From Pseudohalioglobus lutimaris (GTDB taxonomy: Bacteria > Pseudomonadota > Gammaproteobacteria > Pseudomonadales > Halieaceae), in NCBI RefSeq assembly GCF_002866825.1, contig NZ_PKUS01000018.1:62001-126000 (forward strand): DNA of 64,000 nt, read 5' to 3'. Below the pieces are notes generated by a model that was given only the letters and a program-made list of their open reading frames with translations, had not been told where the DNA came from and searched no databases. Position 1 is the stretch's first letter. Every line of letters begins with the position of its first letter. Of the stretch, positions 36,140-47,207 are shown piece after piece. The translations under genes and the position numbers were made by a program.

Positions 36140-36784
36140 TCAAATCCGGTAGCTGCTGCCAGTCATCACCTGGGATATGGCGGACATGGCATCCTTGACC
36201 GGGCGTGGGAAATCCTTGCCACCAGCGGCCAGCGCATTCAGTCCGTGACGTTCCTCGTCTTCCAGCATCTGCTGCAGGATAAGCCGCGATTTACGATCCT
36301 CCTCGGGCAGTTGCTTGAGGTGGTCCTTCAGGTGATTGCAGACGCGCTCCTCGGTGGCGGCGACAAAACCCAGGCTGATATCGTCGCCAATGGCGCCGGC
36401 GATCGCACCCAGTGCGAAGGACATGCCATACCAGGCTGGATTGAGTACGCTGGGTCGACTGTCCAGCTCGCGCAGGCGCTCCTCGCACCAGACCAGGTGA
36501 TCTATCTCCTCGTCTGCGGCTTCGCGCATCTCATCTCGCACCTTGGGCAGTCGGGCGGTGAGGGCCTGACCCTGGTACAGCGCCTGTGCGCAGACTTCGC
36601 CGGTATGATTGACCCGCATCAGGCCGGCGACATGTTTGCGTTCATTTTCCGCCAACGGGGTATCCGTGTGACCATCGGAAGGCGAGGGGCGCCCGGCCGA
36701 ATGGCCGCGATTGGTGATGGTGCGCAATACTGAGTCCGCTTCGGTAATAAAGCGGTCCAGCATAGAGAGTCTGCGATGACGCAT
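36140..36784 (-). CDS. coq7: 3-demethoxyubiquinol 3-hydroxylase Coq7
   Basis: 214 residues. A di-iron monooxygenase for the penultimate ubiquinone ring hydroxylation. The carboxylate and histidine ligands sit in MRVNHTGEVCAQALYQGQAL, ADEEIDHLVWCEERL, ATEERVCNHLKDHL and MLEDEERHGLNAL. The start at 36784 has AGG 8 bases upstream. In pseudomonads coq7 lies close downstream of vfr and the OsmC gene. Here it follows the accessory glycan block, showing where that block was inserted. Confidence 0.96.
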   Translation of the reverse strand: MRHRRLSMLDRFITEADSVLRTITNRGHSAGRPSPSDGHTDTPLAENERKHVAGLMRVNHTGEVCAQALYQGQALTARLPKVRDEMREAADEEIDHLVWCEERLRELDSRPSVLNPAWYGMSFALGAIAGAIGDDISLGFVAATEERVCNHLKDHLKQLPEEDRKSRLILQQMLEDEERHGLNALAAGGKDFPRPVKDAMSAISQVMTGSSYRI

Positions 36785-36804
36785 AAGCTTGCCTGCCTGT
36801 TGGC

Positions 36805-38094
36805 TCAGTCCTGACTATAACGCGCGATGGCGCGCCAGCCAATGTCACGGCGCAGGGTGACACCGTCCCAGCTGATCTTGTCGGCAGCGCGGTAACAAGC
36901 CTGTTGGGCGCTGGCGATATCCTGTCCCAGGGCGGTCACACACAATACACGGCCACCGCTGGTAACAATATTGTCACCATCCTGTGCGGTGCCGGCGTGA
37001 AACACCTTGATGTCCTGTTCCTGCTCTGCATCCAGCCCGTGAATAACCGCACCCCTGGCGTAGTTGCCGGGATAGCCGCCCGCGGCCAGGACCACGCCGA
37101 TGGCGCAGCGCGCATCCCACTCGGCGCTGGCTTTGTCCAGTTCCTGATCCAGGGCCTGCTCACAGAGCGCGACCAGGTCTGATTGCAGCCGTACCATAAT
37201 GGGCTGGGTTTCCGGGTCGCCAAAGCGGCAGTTGTACTCGATGACCCTGGGTTCTCCCTGCGGGGAAATCATCAGGCCAGCGTACAGGAAGCCAGTGTAG
37301 TCGTTGCCCTCTGCGGCCATACCGTGCACGGTGGGCATGATCACCTGATCCATAATGCGCTGGTAAATGACATCGTCCACCACCGGTGCCGGTGAGTAAG
37401 CACCCATGCCGCCAGTGTTGGGGCCGGTGTCACCCTCACCAATGCGCTTGTGGTCCTGGCTGGTGGCCATGGGCAGTACATTCTGTCCGTCCACCATCAC
37501 GATGAAACTGGCTTCTTCGCCTTCGAGGAACTCTTCGATAACCACCCGGCAGCCGGCCTCGCCAAAGGCATTGCCAGAGAGCATGTCGGTTACGGCGTCT
37601 TCGGCCTGCTCCAGGGTCTCGGCAACGATGACGCCCTTGCCGGCAGCCAACCCGTCGGCCTTGACCACGATGGGCGCGCCTTTGTCGCGCAGATAGGCCA
37701 GTGCAGGTTCCAGTTCAGTGAAGTTGGCATAGTCGCCCGTGGGGATCCCATGGCGGGCAAGGAAGTCCTTGGTAAAGGCCTTTGAGCCCTCCAGTTGGGC
37801 GGCGCCCTGGCTGGGACCGAAACAGCGCAGCCCGCGGTCTGCGAAAAAATTGACCACGCCCTCCACCAGCGGCGCCTCTGGCCCGATGATGGTCAGGCCA
37901 ACGCCGTTGTTCTCTGCAAACTCGGCCTGTGCGGAGAAGTCCATCACATCAATGGCCACGTTCTGCAGACCGGGCTCGTTTGCGGTGCCGGCGTTGCCGG
38001 GTGCCACGTAGACGGTATCCACCCGGTCGGACTGAGCCGCCTTCCAGGCCAGTGCGTGTTCCCGGCCACCGCTGCCGATTACCAGTACGTTCAT
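36805..38094 (-). CDS. purD: Phosphoribosylamine-glycine ligase PurD
   Basis: 429 residues. ATP-grasp ligase of the second purine step. It shows VLVIGSGGREHALAWKAAQS, GPSQGAAQLEGSKAFTKDF, PIVVKADGLAAGKGVIVA and NTGGMGAYSPAPVVD with the catalytic Glu in EYNCRFGDPETQPIM. It is about 96 bases after the purH stop; a GC-rich imperfect hairpin (38167-38187) occupies part of the gap but has no T-run. Confidence 0.97.
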   Translation of the reverse strand: MNVLVIGSGGREHALAWKAAQSDRVDTVYVAPGNAGTANEPGLQNVAIDVMDFSAQAEFAENNGVGLTIIGPEAPLVEGVVNFFADRGLRCFGPSQGAAQLEGSKAFTKDFLARHGIPTGDYANFTELEPALAYLRDKGAPIVVKADGLAAGKGVIVAETLEQAEDAVTDMLSGNAFGEAGCRVVIEEFLEGEEASFIVMVDGQNVLPMATSQDHKRIGEGDTGPNTGGMGAYSPAPVVDDVIYQRIMDQVIMPTVHGMAAEGNDYTGFLYAGLMISPQGEPRVIEYNCRFGDPETQPIMVRLQSDLVALCEQALDQELDKASAEWDARCAIGVVLAAGGYPGNYARGAVIHGLDAEQEQDIKVFHAGTAQDGDNIVTSGGRVLCVTALGQDIASAQQACYRAADKISWDGVTLRRDIGWRAIARYSQD

Positions 38095-38190
38095 TGTGCT
38101 TTCCCGATGCTGTTTGTTTGCTTATTGGTTCTGGTCATACCGGTTGTTGTGTCTCAATTTTCTGGGCACGTTCCCGGCGGGGACGTGACG

Positions 38191-39759
<1,569 letters not shown>

Positions 39760-39763
39760 GGGG

Positions 39764-40081
39764 CTAGTCCTTATTGCCAATCATATTGTATTGCTTGAGC
39801 TTTTTGCGCAGGGTGCCGCGATTCAGGCCGAGCATAACGGAGGCTTTGGTCTGGTTGTTGCGCGTGTAGACCATGATCTCCTCCAGCAGGGGCTTTTCTA
39901 TTTCCGCGAGCACCATCTGGTAGACGTCGGTGGAAATCTGGCCGTCCAGTTCTGCCAGGTAACGGCGCACACTGGCGGTCACCGCATTGCGCAGGTTGGT
40001 TTCGTTGCCGGGTTGAAGTTGTTCGTCGTTAGCGGCGTTTTCGCCGTCCACTGCTGCGGGTAGGGGTTCAGCCCTGCTCAT
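39764..40081 (-). CDS. fis: DNA-binding protein Fis
   Basis: 105 residues, near the family length. The C-terminal helix-turn-helix is [20 protein letters not shown], preceded by the dimer helices [12 protein letters not shown]. Fis bends DNA, activates rRNA promoters and shapes growth-phase gene expression. It overlaps dusB by 4 bases, the classic dusB-fis arrangement. Confidence 0.96.
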   Translation of the reverse strand: MSRAEPLPAAVDGENAANDEQLQPGNETNLRNAVTASVRRYLAELDGQISTDVYQMVLAEIEKPLLEEIMVYTRNNQTKASVMLGLNRGTLRKKLKQYNMIGNKD

Positions 40082-41061
40082 GCTGCGAGCTCCTCATTGG
40101 TGTCAGTTGGAAAGAAGTGTTTGATGTGTTCAAGCTGCGCGGCTGCCGATTCCAGTTGATTAAAGCGCGCGCGGTGGGTGTGGCAGGCAGTCTGTCCTTG
40201 CAGGTACCAGCCCACGTGCTTGCGGGCAATGCGCAGGCCCATGAATTCACCGTAAAAAGTGTGCAGTGACAGCAAGTGCCGACGCAGTATGGCGAGTTGA
40301 TCCCTGGCGGATGGTTCCACGAATTGCTCTCCCGCCAGGTGTGCGGCTACCTGTCCGCACAGCCAGGGTCTGCCCTGGGCAGCGCGGCCGATCATGACGC
40401 CGGCGGCACCCGTGGCAGCGATCACTGCCGCCGCTTTTTCAGGGGAGTCGATGTCGCCATTGGCAAACACCGGGAAGTCCGTTGCCTCGACAATGCAGGC
40501 AATAGTGTCGTACTCCGCCTGCCCGTTGAACTTGTCAGCGCGGGTGCGGCCGTGAACGGACAGTGCGGCAATACCGGCGTCCTCGGCGATACGGGCAATG
40601 GTTACCCCGTTGCGCTCCGCGCGGCTGGCGCCGGTGCGAATCTTCAGGGTGACGGGCACGTCCACGGCTGCAACCACAGCTTGCAGAATGTCCCGCACCA
40701 GCTTTTCGTCGGCCAGTAGTGCAGAGCCAGCCGCCTTTTTACAGACTTTCTTGGCCGGGCAGCCCATATTGATGTCGATAATCTGCGCGCCGCGGCCCAC
40801 ATTATAGAAGGCCGCTGCTGCCAGTTCGGCAGGGTGGCTACCTGCAATCTGCACCGAGCGCGGTTCAACTTCTGCATCGTGCACACTGCGTAATGCGGTT
40901 TTGCGTGAATCCCGCAATCGTGGATTACTGCTGATCATCTCGGATACCACCAGCCCTGCGCCCATTTCCGCGCACAGGCGGCGAAATGGCAGGTCGGTCA
41001 CACCGGCCATCGGCGCAAGGGCGACCGGGTTGGCCAGCTTGTAGGGTCCAATCTGTGGCAT
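40078..41061 (-). CDS. dusB: tRNA-dihydrouridine synthase B
   Basis: 327 residues from the ATG at 41061; a GTG three codons upstream is the alternative. FMN-dependent TIM barrel: [20 protein letters not shown] at the start, [20 protein letters not shown] with the catalytic cysteine, TLKIRTG and [13 protein letters not shown], and [15 protein letters not shown]. It reduces uridine in tRNA D-loops. It leads the dusB-fis-purH(-purD) transcription unit. Confidence 0.95.
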   Translation of the reverse strand: MPQIGPYKLANPVALAPMAGVTDLPFRRLCAEMGAGLVVSEMISSNPRLRDSRKTALRSVHDAEVEPRSVQIAGSHPAELAAAAFYNVGRGAQIIDINMGCPAKKVCKKAAGSALLADEKLVRDILQAVVAAVDVPVTLKIRTGASRAERNGVTIARIAEDAGIAALSVHGRTRADKFNGQAEYDTIACIVEATDFPVFANGDIDSPEKAAAVIAATGAAGVMIGRAAQGRPWLCGQVAAHLAGEQFVEPSARDQLAILRRHLLSLHTFYGEFMGLRIARKHVGWYLQGQTACHTHRARFNQLESAAAQLEHIKHFFPTDTNEELAA

Positions 41062-41100
41062 TGAGAACACTGTGTTTAGGGTGGTGCAAAAAGAGGCGGT

Positions 41101-41129
41101 ATTCTACTCGGATGGGGTTTGCGGTGAAA
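41101..41129 (-). promoter_or_regulatory. Candidate sigma-70-like promoter of dusB-fis-purH
   Basis: On the minus strand TTTCAC (41129-41124), a 17-base spacer and TAGAAT (41106-41101), 40 bases before dusB. The bases after the -10 box, ACCGCCTC, are GC-rich, as at growth-rate-controlled fis promoters. Confidence 0.55.
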
Positions 41130-41218
41130 GAATTTCTGCACAAAAAACGGCCAGATTTGAGGATAGACGGTGCTTTTCGGGGTTGGGTCGCCAGGTGATG
41201 GGCGTTTTGGGTCCAAGC

Positions 41219-41273
41219 GGCCTGCGCCCGGTGACTCCCGGTCGGAACGGCCGGGAGTCACCGGGCGCAGGCC
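41219..41273. repeat. Perfect 23-bp-stem hairpin between prmA and dusB
   Basis: Arms 41219-41241 and 41251-41273 are exact reverse complements, GC-rich, around a 9-base loop. No run of T follows on either strand, so it is not a standard intrinsic terminator, though it would form a very stable RNA hairpin downstream of prmA (minus strand). Confidence 0.8.
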
Positions 41274-41315
41274 CAGAGCAGCGGTGCCAATACGGAGGAA
41301 GGCACAGGCCGACGA

Positions 41316-42212
41316 CTAGTTTGCGAGGGGCAGTTCACCGCGAAGACAAACCCAGCCCTCATGCTCCCCGACCACTGACAGCTCGAGCCGCGGCGCGTAG
41401 TGCTCGATCATCCCCGCAGCCTGGGTATTGAGCAGTCCGGAGAGCATCAGTGTGCCGCCGGGCTGGAGCAAGTGCAGCAGCGTGTCCGACAGCTCCATCA
41501 GTGGCCCCGCTAGAATATTGGCGATGACCACTTCAGCCTGTGCTTGCCAGGCGGTGGCATCATATTGCCCCGGCAGGGCCACAGGGAATCGCTTTTCTGC
41601 CACGCTATTGCGCCCGGCATTATCGCGACTCGCCACCAGCGCCTGGGGGTCATTGTCCACGCCCAGCGCCCGGGTCGCGCCCAGTTTCAGGGCGGCGACA
41701 GCCAGAATGCCGGAGCCGCAGCCGTAGTCGACCACGGTAGCACCGTCCAGGTCCATGCCGTCCAGTTGTGCGAGGCACAGCGCAGTGGTGGGGTGGGTGC
41801 CGGTGCCGAAGGCGAGGCCCGGGTCCAGTAGCAGGTTGACCGCGTCGGGTTCCGGCGGCGCCAGCCAGCTCGGACATACCCATAGGCGCTGACCGAATTG
41901 CATGGGCTGGTAGTGCTGCATCCATTCGCGCTCCCAGTCCTTGTCCTCCAGAATCTCGATGCGTTGGTTGCAGTGGGAGAGCAGGTCATCGGGAAAATGT
42001 TCAAGCACCGCGCGCATGTCTGTGTCCGCGGGGAACAGGCCGGTGAGCCGGGTTTGCCCCCACAGCGGCGTTTCGCCGACTGCCGGCTCCAGCACCGGCT
42101 GGTCGGCGTTGTCTTCCATGGTGACGGCAACCGATCCGCTGGCCAGCAACAGGTTTTCCAGTGCAGGCACCTGTTCCGGGTCGGTATCCAGGCGCAGTTG
42201 AATCCAGCTCAT
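41316..42212 (-). CDS. prmA: Ribosomal protein L11 methyltransferase PrmA
   Basis: 298 residues. An N-terminal L11-binding domain (SWIQLRLDTDPEQVPALENL) is joined to a SAM domain with TVVDYGCGSGILAVAALKLG and the conserved VVIANILAGPLMEL. It trimethylates amines of ribosomal protein uL11. It follows accC by 88 bases on the same strand, as in many gammaproteobacteria. Confidence 0.96.
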   Translation of the reverse strand: MSWIQLRLDTDPEQVPALENLLLASGSVAVTMEDNADQPVLEPAVGETPLWGQTRLTGLFPADTDMRAVLEHFPDDLLSHCNQRIEILEDKDWEREWMQHYQPMQFGQRLWVCPSWLAPPEPDAVNLLLDPGLAFGTGTHPTTALCLAQLDGMDLDGATVVDYGCGSGILAVAALKLGATRALGVDNDPQALVASRDNAGRNSVAEKRFPVALPGQYDATAWQAQAEVVIANILAGPLMELSDTLLHLLQPGGTLMLSGLLNTQAAGMIEHYAPRLELSVVGEHEGWVCLRGELPLAN

Positions 42213-42300
42213 GTTTGCCGGTGCGCGGGAGACACTGTGGGCGCCGTAATTTCAGCTGCGCGACAGCGTGCCCATCGCGCAACATCAATACCCACGGTGG

Positions 42301-43647
42301 CTAGTCCTCAAGCTTGCTCTCGAGGTAGTGAATGCTCACGCCACCTGCCTGGAAAGCGCGATCCCGGGTGAGATCCCGGTGCAGGGGAGTGTTGCTGCGG
42401 ATGCCCTCGATCACCAGTTCATCCAGCGCCCCGCGCATCCTTGCCAGGGCCACGTCACGGCTCTCACCGAAGGTGATGATCTTGGCAATCAACGAGTCGT
42501 AAAACGGCGGCACGGTATAGCCGTCGTAAAGATGAGAGTCGCAGCGTACGCCCAGGCCGCCCGGGGCGTGAAAGGTGGTGACTTTACCAGGTGATGGCAG
42601 GAAGTTCTGCGGGTCCTCGGCGTTGATACGACACTCGAAAGAATGGCCACGGAACTCGATATCTTCCTGCTTTACCGACAGCGGCAGGCCAGCGGCGATA
42701 CGCAACTGCTCTTTGACGATATCGAAGCTGGTGATCATCTCTGTGACCGGGTGCTCAACCTGAACTCGCGTATTCATTTCGATAAAGTAGAAGCCACCGT
42801 CCTCGTAGAGGAACTCAAAGGTACCGGCGCCGCGGTAGTCGATCTCCAGGCAAGCGTTGACGCAGGCTTCAGCGACTTGCTTGCGCAGGTCATCGGGTAT
42901 TCCGGGTGCCGGTGCCTCTTCCAGTACTTTCTGGTGCCTGCGTTGCAGGGAGCAATCGCGATCCCCCAGGTGAATTGCGCCACCCTGGCCATCGGCGATG
43001 ATCTGTACTTCTACGTGGCGCGGCTTCTGCAGGAATTTTTCCAGGTAGACCACGTCTGAGCCAAACGCGGCCGCGGCCTCGGACTTGGTCACTTCGATGG
43101 AGCTGATTAATACTTCCTCGTTGTGCACCACGCGCATGCCGCGCCCGCCGCCGCCAGCGGCAGCCTTGATAATGACCGGGTACCCCACACGCAGTGCAAT
43201 TTCCCTTGTGCGATCGTGATCGTCGGTGAGCGGGCCGTCCGAGCCCGGGACCGTGGGTACGCCGGCGCGTTTCATCGCTTCGATTGCCGAGACCTTGTCG
43301 CCCATCAGGCGGATAGTGTCTGCGGTGGGTCCGATAAAGATAAAGCCGCTCTTTTCCACCTGGTCGGCAAAGTCGGCGTTTTCCGCCAGAAACCCGTAGC
43401 CTGGGTGGATTGCCGTGGCATTGGTCACCTCCGCCGCGGAAATAATGGCCGGAACGTTCAGGTAGCTCTCGGTGGATGAAGGGGGGCCAATGCAGACCGA
43501 CTCATCCGCCAGGCGCACATGCATCAGCTCGGCGTCGGCCGAAGAGTGCACAGCAACCGTCTTGATATCCAGTTCTTTGCAGGCGCGCAGGATACGCAGT
43601 GCGATCTCACCGCGATTGGCGATGAGTACTTTGTCCAGAATGGGCAT
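42301..43647 (-). CDS. accC: Acetyl-CoA carboxylase biotin carboxylase subunit
   Basis: 448 residues. Carboxylates biotin on AccB using ATP and bicarbonate. ATP-grasp features: [20 protein letters not shown], the Gly-rich loop [35 protein letters not shown] and [13 protein letters not shown]. It begins 20 bases after accB and completes the first committed step of fatty-acid synthesis with AccA/AccD, which are outside the window. Confidence 0.97.
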   Translation of the reverse strand: MPILDKVLIANRGEIALRILRACKELDIKTVAVHSSADAELMHVRLADESVCIGPPSSTESYLNVPAIISAAEVTNATAIHPGYGFLAENADFADQVEKSGFIFIGPTADTIRLMGDKVSAIEAMKRAGVPTVPGSDGPLTDDHDRTREIALRVGYPVIIKAAAGGGGRGMRVVHNEEVLISSIEVTKSEAAAAFGSDVVYLEKFLQKPRHVEVQIIADGQGGAIHLGDRDCSLQRRHQKVLEEAPAPGIPDDLRKQVAEACVNACLEIDYRGAGTFEFLYEDGGFYFIEMNTRVQVEHPVTEMITSFDIVKEQLRIAAGLPLSVKQEDIEFRGHSFECRINAEDPQNFLPSPGKVTTFHAPGGLGVRCDSHLYDGYTVPPFYDSLIAKIITFGESRDVALARMRGALDELVIEGIRSNTPLHRDLTRDRAFQAGGVSIHYLESKLED

Positions 43648-43667
43648 GTCTAGCTCCTCGGGGCGCC

Positions 43668-44150
43668 TTAAACGATAGTGAACAGAGGTTGGTCGAATTC
43701 AACCGGTGCTCCGTTGTCCACGAGTATGGCCCCTATCGTGCCGGACTTGTCTGCCTCGATCTGGTTCATCATCTTCATGGCCTCGACGATGCAAATTACG
43801 TCGCCTACCTTAACCTGTTGACCGACTTCGGCGAAGGAGGGGGAAGTGGGTGCGGGGGAGCGATAGAAGGTGCCGACCATCGGCGACTTCACCACGTGTC
43901 CTGAGGTGGCTGGCGCGCTTTCGACAGGGGTAGTCGGTGCTGCAGGCGCTTCTGCCACCGCTGGGGCCGCCACCGGCGCCATCGCCGGTGGGGGCGCGGC
44001 ATAGATCGGGGCATGCTGGGCCGCTGCGATCAGGTTTTGGGCGCTGTTGCGACTGATACGAACGGACTCTTCGCCTTCCTTGATCTCTATTTCGTCGATA
44101 TTGGACTCTTCCAGGAGCTCAATCAGTTTCTTTACCTTGCGGATGTCCAT
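43668..44150 (-). CDS. accB: Acetyl-CoA carboxylase biotin carboxyl carrier protein
   Basis: 160 residues. The N-terminal helix [20 protein letters not shown] is followed by an Ala/Pro-rich linker (about 45-85) and the biotinyl domain beginning [15 protein letters not shown]. The biotinylated lysine is K126 in EAMKMM. It swings carboxybiotin between AccC and the transferase. It lies 23 bases downstream of aroQ, the usual aroQ-accB-accC order. Confidence 0.97.
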   Translation of the reverse strand: MDIRKVKKLIELLEESNIDEIEIKEGEESVRISRNSAQNLIAAAQHAPIYAAPPPAMAPVAAPAVAEAPAAPTTPVESAPATSGHVVKSPMVGTFYRSPAPTSPSFAEVGQQVKVGDVICIVEAMKMMNQIEADKSGTIGAILVDNGAPVEFDQPLFTIV

Positions 44151-44173
44151 ACTGGCCTCTCTTGATTAATGTT

Positions 44174-44617
44174 TCAGGTTTGTTCCAGGTGGCGTAAGGC
44201 CGCCTGCAGTCCAAGCTCATAGCCCTGGGGTCCCAGTCCACAAATGACCCCAAGTGCAATGTCAGAAAAATAGGAGTGTTGGCGAAACGCCTCCCTTGCG
44301 TGCACATTTGACAGGTGGATTTCAATGAAAGGAATTTGCACGGCGGCCAGTGCGTCACGCAGCGCCACGCTGGTGTGGGTGAAAGCTGCGGGGTTGATCA
44401 GGATGAAGTTGACGCCCTCGTGCCTGGCGTCCTGTACGCGCTCTACCAGCTCGTATTCCGCGTTACTTTGCACGTGGAGCAGGTGGTGCCCGCGTTCCCT
44501 GGCCTGTTGTTCAAGCAATTGGTTGATATCGCTGAGGGTGCTGTGTCCGTAGATCCCGGGCTCGCGTTCGCCCAGCATGTTCAGGTTGGGGCCGTGTAGT
44601 ACGAGTATCGTCGCCAT
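44174..44617 (-). CDS. aroQ: 3-dehydroquinate dehydratase, type II
   Basis: 147 residues from the ATG at 44617; a GTG four codons upstream is the alternative. Type II dehydroquinase of the shikimate pathway: [19 protein letters not shown], then [17 protein letters not shown] and [14 protein letters not shown]. The catalytic Tyr in GIYG and the His in EIHLSN are both present. It is the first gene of the aroQ-accB-accC unit. Confidence 0.96.
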   Translation of the reverse strand: MATILVLHGPNLNMLGEREPGIYGHSTLSDINQLLEQQARERGHHLLHVQSNAEYELVERVQDARHEGVNFILINPAAFTHTSVALRDALAAVQIPFIEIHLSNVHAREAFRQHSYFSDIALGVICGLGPQGYELGLQAALRHLEQT

Positions 44618-44676
44618 GTTGAGTTGCACCAGGGGCTGGACGGATTAACGGCAAGTTTGGCGTAATAATGGTGCAC

Positions 44677-44705
44677 TGTCTACGGTAAACTAGGGCGATT
44701 GGTAA
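44677..44705 (-). promoter_or_regulatory. Candidate sigma-70-like promoter for aroQ-accBC
   Basis: On the minus strand TTACCA (44705-44700), a 17-base spacer and TAGACA (44682-44677), 60 bases before the aroQ start, in the gap after dsbD. Confidence 0.4.
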
Positions 44706-44820
44706 TTTTTCGAATTTTGGCGACAATTCGCTGCTGTATTGCAGAAGTTAGCCATATTTATCCCGTAGTGGTCCCGCTGGTGACGACGACAGAATGTTTG
44801 CAGTGTAAACAGCGTGTTGC

Positions 44821-46596
44821 CTAGAGATGCCCCTGGTTTGTCGGCACGATCGCCGCAATTCCTTTCTTTTTCACCGAAACTGACTCCAGCGCCTCAAGCA
44901 CGGTGTCGGCGGTGAGTATTTGCGGCAGTATCAGTGGCCCAGACGCCGTGTTTGCGGAGTACATCAGGTAGAGTGGAATGCCGGTGCGGCCGTGTCGGCT
45001 GATAAACTCGGCGATATCAGCATCATAATTGGTCCAGTCCGCCACCATGTAGACCACGCCGTGTTCAGCAAAGGCGGCTTGCATGGAATCGGTTAGTAGC
45101 ACGGCGCGTTCATTGGCGATACAGGTAATGCACCAGTCAGCGGTCACATCCACGAACACCGGGTTGCCCGCTTTTCGCAGATCGGCGAGGCGCTGCTCAG
45201 ACCATGCTACATGGCTGTCTGCCAGGGTCGAGGCATGGCTGCCGTTCTCGTCCAGCCCGCGCCAACTGCCCAGTGAAATAGCCAGTAGCGCGCAGGCTAC
45301 GGCCAGGCCGCGTTTCCAGCCGCCCAGGCTCCACAGCCACAGTGCCATCGCCAGGGCCAGCGCCCCGGCCAGTACCGCCGCCATGGTATTGACGCCGGTT
45401 TGCCGGCCCGCTACCCACAGCAGCCAGATCGCAGCTGCATAGAGTGGAAACGCGAGAAACTGTTTCAGGGTTTCCATCCACGGGCCTGGACGTGGCATGA
45501 GTGCGCGCGCGGCGCCACTGTAGCTGAACAACAGCAGGGGCGCAGCCATGCCCAGGCCGAGTGCAGCAAAGACGGACAACCCGACCAGTGGTGGTTGGGT
45601 AACGGCAAAGCCCAGGGCGGTGCCCATGAATGGCGCGGTGCATGGGCTGGCGACAACCACCGCCAGCACACCAGTGAAGAAGCTGCCGGCGGGGCCGCTC
45701 CGGTTGGCCAGGCCGCTGCCGGCATTCATCAGGCTGCCGCCCAGGTGTACCAGGCCCGACAGCGACAGGGCCATTGCCAGGAACAGGTAGGCCAGGGCGA
45801 CCACGAACCCGGGGCTTTGCAGTTGAAAGCCCCAGCCCACCGCCTTGCCTGCCTGTTGCAGGCCGATCAGTACAGCGGCAACGGCGACGAAGCTGACTAC
45901 CACACCAGCGGTGTACACCCAGCTTTGCAGATGCCGGTCATGATCGCTGCTGCGTGCGAAACTGAGCACTTTCAGCGACAGAATAGGGAATACGCAGGGC
46001 ATCAGGTTAAGAATGGTGCCGCCCAGAAAGGCGAGCAGCAGCATATAGGGCAGGGAGCCCAGGTCAGCATTTGCGGCTCCGGCCTTGCGGCTTGCCGTTG
46101 GTGTTTTGCTGCCGGGTCGCTCGATCTCGCGAGCGCCCGCACTGGCGAGGTCCAGCGTGAAGTACTGTGTGCGCGGTGGATAGCAAAGGCCGGCGTCGGC
46201 ACAGCCCTGAAAGGTCACGGCGAGCACCGATCCCTCGGAGAGTGGGGGTGACGCCGTTAGCGGAATGTCGGCCTGTTGGTAGTAGACGCTGACATCGCCG
46301 AAGTACTCATCGGTGCGCTCAAGTGCCGGTGGAAACTGTGGAGTCAGTGTTTGTGTGCCGTTGTTGGCCTTGAACTTGAACGCGTGCTGGTAGAGGTAAT
46401 AGCTGTCCGCGATCTGCCAGTACAGTCGCAGGCGGCCGTCATCAAGTACCTCGACCTCCAGCTGGTAGGCTTCTTCCACAGGCAGGAAGTCCTGCACGGG
46501 CGTCGCGGTAAAGGTCGGGGTGCCGGGTTGGCCCAGGCCCTGGCCCAATGCCAGAGGGGTGAAAAGCAAGAGCAGCGCTGTGATCAGTACGCGCAT
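44821..46596 (-). CDS. dsbD: Thiol:disulfide interchange protein DsbD
   Basis: 591 residues. A signal peptide (to about residue 18) precedes the periplasmic alpha domain with its redox pair in CADAGLCYPP. Eight membrane helices carry one cysteine in MPCVFPILSLK and the other in SPCTAPFMG. The C-terminal thioredoxin-like domain has DWCITCIANE. It passes electrons from cytoplasmic thioredoxin to periplasmic DsbC, CcmG and similar acceptors. It is divergent from the copper chaperone gene. Confidence 0.95.
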   Translation of the reverse strand: MRVLITALLLLFTPLALGQGLGQPGTPTFTATPVQDFLPVEEAYQLEVEVLDDGRLRLYWQIADSYYLYQHAFKFKANNGTQTLTPQFPPALERTDEYFGDVSVYYQQADIPLTASPPLSEGSVLAVTFQGCADAGLCYPPRTQYFTLDLASAGAREIERPGSKTPTASRKAGAANADLGSLPYMLLLAFLGGTILNLMPCVFPILSLKVLSFARSSDHDRHLQSWVYTAGVVVSFVAVAAVLIGLQQAGKAVGWGFQLQSPGFVVALAYLFLAMALSLSGLVHLGGSLMNAGSGLANRSGPAGSFFTGVLAVVVASPCTAPFMGTALGFAVTQPPLVGLSVFAALGLGMAAPLLLFSYSGAARALMPRPGPWMETLKQFLAFPLYAAAIWLLWVAGRQTGVNTMAAVLAGALALAMALWLWSLGGWKRGLAVACALLAISLGSWRGLDENGSHASTLADSHVAWSEQRLADLRKAGNPVFVDVTADWCITCIANERAVLLTDSMQAAFAEHGVVYMVADWTNYDADIAEFISRHGRTGIPLYLMYSANTASGPLILPQILTADTVLEALESVSVKKKGIAAIVPTNQGHL

Positions 46597-46736
46597 GGTT
46601 ATCCTTGGTAGCCGAGTCGTGATGGGGCGAGTGTACCAGCCGGTAGCGCTGGGCCCAATCTACTGCCGCGTCTGTGCGGGCAATGATATAGTGTACGACG
46701 CTTGAATCTGCTGTTAGTTTCCACCTGGAGTAAATT

Positions 46737-47192
46737 GTGCTGTTGTTCCGCTTCTTGTTGTTCATCCTTGTGTTTGTCACCGGCCCGGCGCTGGCCGAGG
46801 TGCAGCTGTCGTCTGCCTGGATTAGAGCGCTGCCGCCCACGCAGCCGGTGACGGCAGCGTATCTCAAGGTGATGAACCACGGCGAGCAGGCGGTGACGAT
46901 CACCGGCGCGCGGGTAGAGGGCGTCGGCAGAGTGGAAATGCATACCAGCCGGGAGGTGGAGGGGCTGGTCAGAATGGAGCAACTCAGTACACTGATGTTG
47001 GCACCGGGGCAGACTTTGTCTTTCGCGCCGGGAGGGACTCACCTGATGTTGTTTGACCTGGTCACCATGCCCCAGCCCGGCGACAGTCGCGAAGTTTGTC
47101 TGCAGTTGGCATCGGGCCCCGAGGCCTGTGCACGGGCAGATGTGCGCAAGAGCGCTGGGGAAAGCCAGCACGATCACCATCAACATCATTAA
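46737..47192 (+). CDS. Periplasmic copper chaperone (PCu(A)C family)
   Basis: 151 residues from a GTG at 46737 with GGAG at 46727-46730. A signal peptide ends near ALA (about residue 20). The Cu(I) site is made by EMHTS, VRMEQL and GGTHLML, the spaced His/Met set of the family. The tail is His-rich (DHHQHH), which could bind copper too. Family members deliver copper to cytochrome oxidase CuA with Sco. DsbD next door supplies the reductant often needed for that pathway. Confidence 0.9.
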   Translation: MLLFRFLLFILVFVTGPALAEVQLSSAWIRALPPTQPVTAAYLKVMNHGEQAVTITGARVEGVGRVEMHTSREVEGLVRMEQLSTLMLAPGQTLSFAPGGTHLMLFDLVTMPQPGDSREVCLQLASGPEACARADVRKSAGESQHDHHQHH

Positions 47193-47207
47193 GAAGGCAT
47201 ACTTCAG

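Noticed and set aside
38167-38187. Terminator between purH and purD
   Set aside because: The hairpin CACGT...ACGTG is imperfect and lacks a T-run; purD probably is transcribed with purH.
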